Part shown: piece by piece, positions 1-5,654 of the stretch | How positions within the stretch are numbered: position 1 is the stretch's first letter | How the letters are laid out: every line of letters starts with the position of its first letter | Assembly (NCBI GenBank): GCA_020342025.1 | Contig: CP070840.1 | Span: 1,613,971-1,623,402 of the forward strand | From: Deltaproteobacteria bacterium | Lineage (GTDB): Bacteria > Desulfobacterota > DSM-4660 > Desulfatiglandales > HGW-15 | Reading direction: 5' to 3' | DNA: 9,432 nt | The notes under the pieces: generated by a model | Seen by the model: the letters and a program-made list of their open reading frames with translations, nothing else | What the model was told of the DNA's origin: nothing | Databases searched by the model: none | Position numbers and translations under genes: made by a program

Positions 1-174
1 GAGGCCTTTGCTAAAACAGCAATGCTGGAAATCAAAATCTTGTCATTCCAGACTTCCCGTCTTAACTTCGCACTAAGCCGAATTCGTGGCACCATAAACG
101 GGAATTGTAGTACCGAATTGGATCTCAAATGGGAGAAAACAATCCAGGGGATATTTGAGAATGAACATAAGTGA
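1..174 (+). CDS. 3' end of an upstream gene, possibly acyl-CoA dehydrogenase (partial, tentative)
   Basis: Frame 1 is open from the left edge to TGA at 172-174, giving 57 residues. The frame begins EAFAKTAMLEIKILSFQTSR. That stretch and the later pattern STELDLKWEKTIQGI loosely resemble the C-terminal helical domain of FadE-type acyl-CoA dehydrogenases, where a long helix is followed by an S-S-x-L-K-I-x-G-x-x-x-Q-x-x-I stretch. I judged this by eye only. Those enzymes usually continue for about 50 more residues, carrying the tyrosine/glycine-rich tail and the Q-R terminus, and that part is absent here. If the frame is real, the protein is shortened or decayed. Its stop would overlap the start of the acyl-CoA synthetase by 14 bases. 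An acyl-CoA dehydrogenase next to an acyl-CoA synthetase would make sense, but an untranslated leader is an equally fair reading. Confidence 0.33.
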   Translation, partial: EAFAKTAMLEIKILSFQTSRLNFALSRIRGTINGNCSTELDLKWEKTIQGIFENEHK

Positions 175-1753
175 GATGTTAGCCAGAAATTCGAGGATAT
201 ACCCTGATGAAACAGCGCTCATCGAATGCAATTCTGGTGAACGTACCAGGCGAGTCATCACTTGGCGACAATTTGATGAGGATGCTAATAAGATAGCTAA
301 TGCACTTATTTCCAGGGGGATAAAAAAGGGTGATAAGGTATTACATCTAATGTTCAACTCAATTGAGTGGCTTACTGTCTATTTCGGCATTTTGAGGACG
401 GGGGCGTGGGTTGTCCCGCTCAATTATAGATATTTTGGCAAAGATATAGAGTATTGCGCCGATATATCGGAAGCTAGGATGATAATATTTGGAGAGAAAT
501 TTGTAGATAGGATTGAATTTGTGCGATCCGATCTCTCTTTTATAGAGAATTATATCATCGTCGGTGAAAAGAGATTGGGGGGGACTGAAAATCTCGATGA
601 TGTACTGAAGTCATCGTCCCGTGAGGACCCGAAGATAGAGCTCACTGACGAGGATGAGTGTGGACTTTACTTCACATCAGGCACTACGGGAGTTCCCAAG
701 CCGGTTCTCTTAACTCACAAAAACATGGAATGCGCTGCCGTGACTGTAAGTGAAAACGAAAATAAGGCGCATAATGACAATTTCGTATTCATGTCCCCGT
801 TATACCATACGGGTTCAAAGATGCGTTGGTTTGGTAACCTTATTGTGGGTAGTCGAGCCACCATGCTAATAGGGGTTACTCCTAGGGACCTATTCCAAAT
901 GATGTCTGAAGAGAAAGGAACGATTCTCATGCTCATGGTTCCCTGGGCCATGGATATTTTGCTGGCGTTGGACAAAGGGGAACTGAGGAAAGAAGACTAC
1001 GACTTAAGCCACTGGCGGCTGGCAACCGTAGGTGCTCAGCCAGTCCCACCCAGTTTGGTTAAACGTTGGAGGGAATGGTTCCCGGAAGTGGAATTTGATA
1101 TTGGGTATGGACTCAGTGAGTCCACGGGGACGGGGTGCGTACACTTGGGGACAGAAAACTGGCCAAAGGCCGTCGAGACAGAAAACGTCAAGGGTGCAAT
1201 CATTGGTAGAGCAGGATTCAATTGGGAGGCTCGTATCCTCAGTGAAAATGGAGAGGATGTTCTTCCTGGTGAAGTTGGCGAATTGGTTGTCAAGGGATCA
1301 GGGGTTATGAAGGGATATTACAAGAATCCGGAAAAAACGGCCAAGACGATCAAGGACGGCTGGCTGTGTACTGGTGATCTGGCTAGGATGGATAGTGAGG
1401 GATTTATTTACCTTGTTGACCGTAAAAAGGATGTCATTATTACGGGTGGCGAAAACATCTTTCCGGTGGAGGTGGAAGAGGTCATTCACAGACATCCTAA
1501 GATCAAGGACGTGGCAGTCATAGGACTGCCAGATGAAAGGCTCGGGGAGATCGCCGCAGCTGTGATCGAAGTTAAACCCGGGATGTCTCTCACAGAAGAA
1601 GAGATCATATTGTTTTGTGAACAAAATCTTCCAAGATATAAGCGGCCTAGGCGCATAATTTACGATAAAGTGCCTCGAAATCCCACAGGCAAAATAGAGA
1701 AACCCGTACTTAGGGAGAAATATGGCGGCTCAAAAGACACTTTCAAAGTCTGA
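161..1753 (+). CDS. AMP-forming acyl-CoA synthetase (class I adenylate-forming enzyme)
   Basis: This cytosolic enzyme activates a carboxylic acid with ATP to an acyl-adenylate and then transfers it to CoA. The 530-residue protein is full length for the family. The nucleotide-binding motif TSGTTGVPKP lies at about residues 172-181. The A5 motif GYGLSEST lies at about 316-323, and the hinge region LCTGD at about 402-406 is followed by the LVDRKKDVIITGGENIFP segment. The catalytic lysine of the PTGK motif is at about 511. ATG 161 is chosen because AGGGG (146-150) lies 10 bases upstream; an in-frame TTG at 155 is too close to that site. The usual PKG after the P-loop is PKP here. The first 600 bases look richer in A+T than the rest of the window. 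The substrate cannot be read from the sequence; fatty, cyclic or aromatic acids are all possible. A terminator follows downstream. Confidence 0.93.
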   Translation: MNISEMLARNSRIYPDETALIECNSGERTRRVITWRQFDEDANKIANALISRGIKKGDKVLHLMFNSIEWLTVYFGILRTGAWVVPLNYRYFGKDIEYCADISEARMIIFGEKFVDRIEFVRSDLSFIENYIIVGEKRLGGTENLDDVLKSSSREDPKIELTDEDECGLYFTSGTTGVPKPVLLTHKNMECAAVTVSENENKAHNDNFVFMSPLYHTGSKMRWFGNLIVGSRATMLIGVTPRDLFQMMSEEKGTILMLMVPWAMDILLALDKGELRKEDYDLSHWRLATVGAQPVPPSLVKRWREWFPEVEFDIGYGLSESTGTGCVHLGTENWPKAVETENVKGAIIGRAGFNWEARILSENGEDVLPGEVGELVVKGSGVMKGYYKNPEKTAKTIKDGWLCTGDLARMDSEGFIYLVDRKKDVIITGGENIFPVEVEEVIHRHPKIKDVAVIGLPDERLGEIAAAVIEVKPGMSLTEEEIILFCEQNLPRYKRPRRIIYDKVPRNPTGKIEKPVLREKYGGSKDTFKV

Positions 1754-1797
1754 TTATCTTGATTTTCGAGTGGGGTCGGACCAAGGGAATGATTTGA

Positions 1798-1819
1798 GCC
1801 AAAATTGGTAAATTTTGGC
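1798..1819. repeat. Perfect 9-bp inverted repeat with 4-base loop
   Basis: GCCAAAATT (1798-1806) and AATTTTGGC (1811-1819) are exact reverse complements separated by GGTA. The hairpin starts 45 bases after the acyl-CoA synthetase stop codon. No T-run follows it, so it is not a standard intrinsic terminator. It could stabilise the 3' end of the message or bind a protein. Only the structure is certain. Confidence 0.6.
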
Positions 1820-1875
1820 GGCCGGGAAGGAAGAGCAGGGGAGGGCATTTTGGTCCCCAGGCACCAGCGACCCAC

Positions 1876-1910
1876 CCCCTGAATGTGCCCGCATCTTCAG
1901 GGGCTTTTCT
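1876..1910 (+). terminator. Rho-independent terminator of the acyl-CoA synthetase gene
   Basis: CCCCTGAA (1876-1883) pairs perfectly with TTCAGGGG (1896-1903) across a 12-base loop. The T-rich tail CTTTTCT follows directly. The polarity suits transcripts leaving the acyl-CoA synthetase, whose stop is about 120 bases upstream. Read from the other strand there is no T-tail, so it would not stop the opposing operon. Confidence 0.75.
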
Positions 1911-1922
1911 TTTCTGCCCTTT

Positions 1923-1947
1923 AAAAAGAAGAGTACAGCCCTCTTTT
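1923..1947 (-). terminator. Possible weak terminator for the minus-strand nucleoside operon
   Basis: On the minus strand a 5-bp stem (AAGAG with CTCTT, at 1941-1945 and 1929-1933, loop of 7) is followed by C and five T residues (complement of 1923-1927). It lies about 120 bases beyond the deaminase stop codon. The stem is short and AT-rich, so the call is tentative. The hairpin is nearly symmetric and could also act on the plus strand. Confidence 0.3.
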
Positions 1948-2065
1948 AGTAGATATTCCAATCGTTTAGCTTGTTTGCCAAGGCTGTTGCCGCCCATGGA
2001 GAGGTGGGTTGACCGAGTCCTACTTGGCATTGTGCTCTCTACGTGGACGTGGGGGAAAGGGGGAT

Positions 2066-3382
2066 TCAGAAGCTAAGCCAGCGCTTCACCTCCAGTGACT
2101 TTTGGCGCGCCTTTTCCATGATCTCGTAAAGATCTATGGTCAAGAGTTTCCTATCCTCCATGAGCAAACGGCCATTGATGATGGAATGGGTCACATCATT
2201 ACCTCTGGCCGCATACACCAGATGAGAAAAGGGATTGTACATGGGGGTGAGATGAGGCTTTTTCGTATCCAGGATAATCACGTCCGCTTTCTTGCCCTTT
2301 TCAAGAGAACCAATAATTTCGCCCATTCCTAGGGCCTTTGCCCCCTCGACGGTGGCCATTCTCATCACGGTGAGGGCATCCATAACGGTCGTGTCCATGG
2401 TGCTTATTTTGTGGAGCTTGGCCGCCATATCCATCTCTGCAAACAGGTCAAGATTGTTGTTCGAGGCACAACCGTCTGTGCCCAATCCTACGGTCACGTT
2501 GCTTTTCAGCATATCAGGCACCGGGGCGATCCCGGATGCCAGTTTCATATTGCTCTCCGGATTATGAATCGCTTTCACCCCATTTTCAGCGAACATCTTG
2601 ATATCCTCTTTAACCAGATGAACACAATGATCCGCAATGAGGTGAGGCCCCAGCAGTCCCAGAGATTTCAGGTGCTCCACGGGGCCCTTCCCATACCGTT
2701 GCTTTACTTCATCCAGCTCGCTTTGGGTCTCAGCCACATGGATGATTAGAGGAACGTTGTATTTCAATGCAAGTTCATTGGTGCTGGAGAGAAGTTCAGG
2801 GCTACAAGTAAAGAGGGAATGGGGCTCAACGGCGATGGAGACAAGGGGATCACCCTGCCATTTGTTGATCAGGTCTTCTGTGTATTTGAGCCCGTTTTCC
2901 GTGGGGCCATAGTTGGGGGAGTCGAAGTCATAGAGAACTTCTCCCACAAGGGACCTCATGCCTGCCTCTTTGGCGGCTCGTGCCACCTCGTCCTCGAATA
3001 GATACATGTCACAAAACGTGGTCGTACCGGACAAGATCATCTCCGCGCAGGCAAGAAGGGTCCCTGAATATACAAAATCGGCATCCATCCTGCTTTCGGC
3101 GGGAAAGATATAGTTGTTAAGCCATTCCATTAGGGGAAGGTCATCTGCAAGCCCTCTGAATAAGGTCATGGCTGCGTGGGTGTGGCCATTGATCAATCCT
3201 GGAAGTATGAGACCCTGCTTTGCATCGAGGATTCTCCTTGCCCGAAATTCCTTCCCATCGCCGCTACCTACGTATGAGAGGGTATCTCCTTTGATACCCA
3301 AAACACCGTCCTTAATGATGGCATTCTGTCTATCCATCGTTAAAATGGTTCCGTTTTTGATGAGAATATCATAGTGCTGCAA
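2066..3382 (-). CDS. mtaD: MTA/SAH (5'-deoxyadenosine-type) deaminase, amidohydrolase superfamily
   Basis: Enzymes of this family remove the 6-amino group of 5'-methylthioadenosine, S-adenosylhomocysteine and, in some members, 5'-deoxyadenosine or adenosine, giving the inosine analogue. They act in the cytosol with one divalent metal. The 438-residue protein shows the superfamily ligands: HTH (His67, His69) inside GLINGHTHAAMTLFRGLADD, His215 in HVAET with Glu218, His252 in DHCVHL, and Asp303 in GLGTDGCASNN. Residues 188 (EPHS) and 86 (MEW) match substrate-side positions of the Thermotoga TM0936 type. I chose the TTG start at 3382-3380 because GGGAGGAGA (3397-3389) lies 6 bases upstream and the protein then opens QHYDILIKNGTILTMD, as family members do. 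The ATG at 3439 would add 19 residues without a good Shine-Dalgarno site. The gene lies 82 bases after the phosphorylase stop, presumably in one transcript. Guanine or triazine deaminase activity is less likely given the neighbour. Confidence 0.88.
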   Translation of the reverse strand: MQHYDILIKNGTILTMDRQNAIIKDGVLGIKGDTLSYVGSGDGKEFRARRILDAKQGLILPGLINGHTHAAMTLFRGLADDLPLMEWLNNYIFPAESRMDADFVYSGTLLACAEMILSGTTTFCDMYLFEDEVARAAKEAGMRSLVGEVLYDFDSPNYGPTENGLKYTEDLINKWQGDPLVSIAVEPHSLFTCSPELLSSTNELALKYNVPLIIHVAETQSELDEVKQRYGKGPVEHLKSLGLLGPHLIADHCVHLVKEDIKMFAENGVKAIHNPESNMKLASGIAPVPDMLKSNVTVGLGTDGCASNNNLDLFAEMDMAAKLHKISTMDTTVMDALTVMRMATVEGAKALGMGEIIGSLEKGKKADVIILDTKKPHLTPMYNPFSHLVYAARGNDVTHSIINGRLLMEDRKLLTIDLYEIMEKARQKSLEVKRWLSF

Positions 3383-3388
3383 GGCTAC

Positions 3389-3397
3389 TCTCCTCCC
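3389..3397 (-). promoter_or_regulatory. Strong Shine-Dalgarno site that decides the deaminase start
   Basis: GGGAGGAGA on the minus strand lies 6 bases before the TTG codon at 3382-3380. It is the best ribosome-binding site near the gene. The upstream in-frame ATG codons at 3439 and 3409 have none of comparable quality. Confidence 0.65.
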
Positions 3398-3464
3398 TTG
3401 TTCCTCCATTCCAATGGGGGCGGGGCCACGAAAGTTCATTGAGGGCTTCGGATTTGCTCATTTC

Positions 3465-4283
3465 CTATGTGGGCAGGGCGCCTATAATCTTTTCCCATAA
3501 AAGCGATAGCTTTGGCCCCGCCTTTTCTGCATTGGCAATCACCTCTTCAATGGAGGTCTTGCGCATGGAGTCGGGTATATTCACATTCGTTATGGCCACA
3601 ATGACCATGATCTTGAGACCGCAATGCACACCCACAATGACCTCCGGGACTGTGGACATGCCCACCGCGTCAGCACCGATCATTCTCAAGAAGCGCGTCT
3701 CAGAAGGTGTTTCCAGGCTCGGGCCAACAATGCCCACATAGATTCCCTCCCTGAGAGGGATCTTTGCCTCTGCGGCCTTTTCCCTGGCCAGCCCGATCAG
3801 ATCCAGGTCATAAACTTGAGACATGTCTGGAAAACGGGGGCCGAATTCATTCAGGTTCGGGCCGATCAATGGATTTCTGCCGGTGAGATTGATATGATCT
3901 GTGACGATCATGATGTCAGCCGACTCGAACTGCGGGTTTAAACCCCCCGCAGCACTAGAGATAAGAAGGGTGTTAATTCCCAATTTTGACATGACGCGCA
4001 CGGGGAAGGTGATCTCTGTAAGGCTGTATCCTTCATAGACGTGAAACCGCCCCTCCATGGCGATGACCGGTTTGTTGGCCAGTTTGCCGCAAACAAGAGT
4101 GCCTTTGTGCCCCGCAATGGTTGACCTGGGGAAATGGGGTATTTCTTCATAGGGGATACGAAAATCCACCTTCATTTTGTCCGTCAACGATCCCAGGCCC
4201 GTCCCCGTGATCATCCCAACTTGTGGAGGTGTGGACACTTTGGAGATCAGAAAATCGGCGGCACTCTGAATTTCGGAAAACAT
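3465..4283 (-). CDS. Purine nucleoside phosphorylase family enzyme, likely for 5'-methylthioinosine-type nucleosides
   Basis: Trimeric PNP/MTAP-family enzymes split a purine nucleoside with phosphate into base and ribose-1-phosphate. The 272-residue protein has TGTGLG (26-31), GHKG (58-61), GRFHVYEGY (78-86), SSAAGGLN (109-116), GPSLET with Glu191, GMSTVPEV (208-215) and ITN with Asn233. Compared with human PNP (from memory), Glu201 and Asn243, which read 6-oxopurines, are kept, as are Arg84, His86 and Tyr88. Changed positions are His257 to Ile245, Phe200 to Leu190 and Asn115 to Ser110. His257 normally holds the 5'-OH, and MTAP has Val there, so a 5'-modified inosine such as methylthioinosine is a reasonable substrate; this is inference. 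Start: ATG 4283 has AGGAGGT 7 bases upstream, and the protein then starts as other PNPs do. The ATG at 4322 would add 13 residues, lacks a ribosome-binding site and lies at the predicted transcription start. Plain inosine/guanosine phosphorylase remains possible. Confidence 0.9.
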   Translation of the reverse strand: MFSEIQSAADFLISKVSTPPQVGMITGTGLGSLTDKMKVDFRIPYEEIPHFPRSTIAGHKGTLVCGKLANKPVIAMEGRFHVYEGYSLTEITFPVRVMSKLGINTLLISSAAGGLNPQFESADIMIVTDHINLTGRNPLIGPNLNEFGPRFPDMSQVYDLDLIGLAREKAAEAKIPLREGIYVGIVGPSLETPSETRFLRMIGADAVGMSTVPEVIVGVHCGLKIMVIVAITNVNIPDSMRKTSIEEVIANAEKAGPKLSLLWEKIIGALPT

Positions 4284-4290
4284 GGCACAT

Positions 4291-4297
4291 ACCTCCT
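4291..4297 (-). promoter_or_regulatory. Shine-Dalgarno site that decides the phosphorylase start
   Basis: On the minus strand AGGAGGT, a near-perfect anti-16S match, is 7 bases upstream of ATG 4283-4281. It would lie inside the coding region if the ATG at 4322 were used, which argues for the shorter protein. Confidence 0.7.
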
Positions 4298-4328
4298 CAT
4301 AGGCCTCTTCTTTACTCCCCATAATTTA

Positions 4329-4357
4329 GTTATCTATAATTGTCAATAAGTTGTAAA
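4329..4357 (-). promoter_or_regulatory. Candidate sigma70-type promoter for the phosphorylase-deaminase pair
   Basis: On the minus strand TTTACA (4357-4352) and GATAAC (4334-4329) are spaced by exactly 17 bases, 5/6 and 4/6 matches to the consensus. Transcription would start near 4322, leaving a short leader with the AGGAGGT site before ATG 4283. An overlapping perfect TTGACA (4346-4341) has only a poor -10 (TATGGG) 17 bases on. Both readings place the ATG at 4322 at or before the transcript start. Confidence 0.42.
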
Positions 4358-4447
4358 ATCGCTATCCGATTTTTCAAAACGCGGCGAGGCCCCTCATCCG
4401 AGCTGAGTGCCAGATGACGTGCCTGTCCATCCTCGCTCCTTTTATCC

Positions 4448-4477
4448 TTGACCGACCCACCGCCGGGCGAATACAAT
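4448..4477 (+). promoter_or_regulatory. Candidate sigma70-type promoter for the frhB-ior operon
   Basis: TTGACC (4448-4453) and TACAAT (4472-4477) each match the consensus at 5 of 6 positions, with an 18-base spacer. The predicted start near 4484 gives a leader of about 110 bases before the ATG at 4593. It is the best plus-strand pair I found in the gap. Confidence 0.45.
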
Positions 4478-4592
4478 TCTACTCCCTTGCCCCTCCTCTT
4501 CCCATTGAACCCATCCTTGAGAGGGGAGGGAGCTCTAAGAAGCCTAAGATGGTTCAATAAAACAAGTTTAGAGGTTGAGGCTTGGTGCAAAG

Positions 4593-5654
4593 ATGAAAGC
4601 ATCCAATGGGAGAGGTCAATGTGAATTGGTCGATAAGGTCATCCGCCAAGGGATCTGCGTAAAGTGCGGGGCCTGTGTGAATCTTTGTCCGTACTTCGAC
4701 TACTTCGATGGCAGAATCGTGGTTACGGATGACTGCCACGCGGACACCTGGAGATGTCTTCAGCTGTGCCCCAGGGCGGAATATGATGATACCTCTTTAA
4801 ATAGGGGGGGCGCCGCGCAAGGGGGCAGATCAGAAATTGGGTCTTTTAAGGAGATCTTTATCGCCCGCACAAGAGATGAGGAAATAAGAGGAAGGGCGCA
4901 ATATGGGGGGTTTGTTTCATCCTTTCTTGTATACGCCCTTGAGGAACGTCTCATACGGGCAGCTATCCTGACAGACAAGGGTAATGAAATTTCTCCCAGT
5001 GGTTTGGTAGCGAAGGAAAGCGCTGATATTCTTAAGTGCGCAGGGTCCAGATATACGGCCGCTGCTGGATTGGCCGCATTTAACAGGGCCATTAAAGATG
5101 AGGAAGAAAATCTGGCTGTTGTGGGGCTTCCTTGCCAGATGGAGGCATTGGCTCGCATGAGACTGATGCACCCGGATGGCGAGGAGAGAGACAGCCGTGT
5201 GAGCCTTAAGATAGGCCTTTTCTGCACATGGGCCCTCGATTATAGAAAACTTCATAATTACTTAAAGACGCTCGGCATCGCTGGACCCATTCAGAAATAT
5301 GATATTCCTCCGCCACCTGCCCAGATTTTTCAAATTCAGACCGAGCGGGGCTGGCAGGCGTTTCCCCTCGATGACATACGTCCGTCTATTCAAGAAGGGT
5401 GCACCTTATGTCAGGATATGACTGCAGAATGGGCCGACATCTCAGTGGGGACTGTGGAAGGCATGGAAGGGTGGAATACTGTGGTGGTCCGAAGCGAAAA
5501 CGGTTCTCAGCTGCTGAGCGGGTTTATGGAAACGGGTCTTCTCGAGACGCGCGAACTTCCGGAAGAGAATCTAGAGCATCTAAGAGAGGCCTCCCTTAAT
5601 AAGAGAAAAAGAGGGTATTCAGCAAAAGAAAAAAGAGGGCGGAAAAGCTCATGA
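4593..5654 (+). CDS. FrhB/FdhB-family iron-sulfur flavoprotein (coenzyme F420 hydrogenase/dehydrogenase beta subunit-like)
   Basis: FrhB-family proteins bind FAD and iron-sulfur clusters and pass electrons between ferredoxin-type centres and a soluble cofactor or partner. The 353-residue protein opens with a [4Fe-4S] motif CVKCGACVNLCP (Cys22, 25, 28, 32). A second, incomplete-looking Cys set follows (Cys48, 55, 59, spacing C-x6-C-x3-CP). The FrhB_FdhB_N region follows (YGGFVSSFLVYAL, about 104-116; AGSRY; GLPCQ, about 179-183). Then comes the C-terminal domain with GLFC (Cys211), a CTLC pair (270/273) and WADISVGTVEGMEGW, all typical. The tail is strongly basic (KRKRG, KEKRGRK). ATG 4593 is preferred over an in-frame TTG at 4575, although its ribosome-binding site is weak (GAGG, 12 bases away). 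The stop overlaps the iorA start as ATGA, implying coupled translation and matched amounts. No hydrogenase or formate dehydrogenase subunit is nearby, so IorAB is the probable partner. Actual use of F420 is unproven. Confidence 0.85.
   Translation: MKASNGRGQCELVDKVIRQGICVKCGACVNLCPYFDYFDGRIVVTDDCHADTWRCLQLCPRAEYDDTSLNRGGAAQGGRSEIGSFKEIFIARTRDEEIRGRAQYGGFVSSFLVYALEERLIRAAILTDKGNEISPSGLVAKESADILKCAGSRYTAAAGLAAFNRAIKDEEENLAVVGLPCQMEALARMRLMHPDGEERDSRVSLKIGLFCTWALDYRKLHNYLKTLGIAGPIQKYDIPPPPAQIFQIQTERGWQAFPLDDIRPSIQEGCTLCQDMTAEWADISVGTVEGMEGWNTVVVRSENGSQLLSGFMETGLLETRELPEENLEHLREASLNKRKRGYSAKEKRGRKSS

Larger units (their letters stand above)
1754..2065. other. Intergenic region between convergent genes
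   Basis: This 312-base stretch separates the 3' end of the plus-strand acyl-CoA synthetase from the 3' end of the minus-strand deaminase. It contains a perfect stem-loop, one strong plus-strand terminator and a weaker hairpin beside an A-run, all listed separately. Frames that cross it have no ribosome-binding site or recognisable motif, so I call no gene. The stretch from about 1950 to 2065 shows nothing I can name. Confidence 0.7.
4284..4592. other. Divergent intergenic region
   Basis: These 309 bases separate the leftward phosphorylase gene from the rightward frhB-like gene. The part near the phosphorylase is AT-rich, and promoter-like elements occur on both strands (listed separately). 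The plus-strand leader, from about 4484 to 4592, contains a purine-rich GAGAGGGGAGGG stretch (4519-4530) that can pair imperfectly with the pyrimidine-rich CCCTCCTCT (4491-4499). I see no known riboswitch or T-box signature and no convincing leader peptide. Confidence 0.6.

Noticed and set aside
155..160. TTG start codon for the acyl-CoA synthetase
   Set aside because: The only ribosome-binding site, AGGGG at 146-150, is 4 bases away from it but well placed for ATG 161.
1885..2076. Plus-strand frame across the convergent intergenic region
   Set aside because: It starts inside the terminator hairpin, has no ribosome-binding site and no recognisable sequence.
3406..3417. CCATT-CC-AATGG palindrome upstream of the deaminase start
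   Set aside because: Five base pairs with a 2-base loop cannot form a stable hairpin, and the site is most likely chance.
4414..4560. Plus-strand 48-codon frame upstream of the frhB-like gene, a possible leader peptide
   Set aside because: It has no clear ribosome-binding site, starts before the predicted transcription start near 4484, is not enriched in Trp or Phe codons, and is not followed by paired attenuator hairpins with a T-run.
4760..5227. Minus-strand 155-codon frame inside the frhB-like gene
   Set aside because: Low-complexity Ser/Leu/Ala composition and complete antisense overlap with a gene that has clear FrhB motifs.
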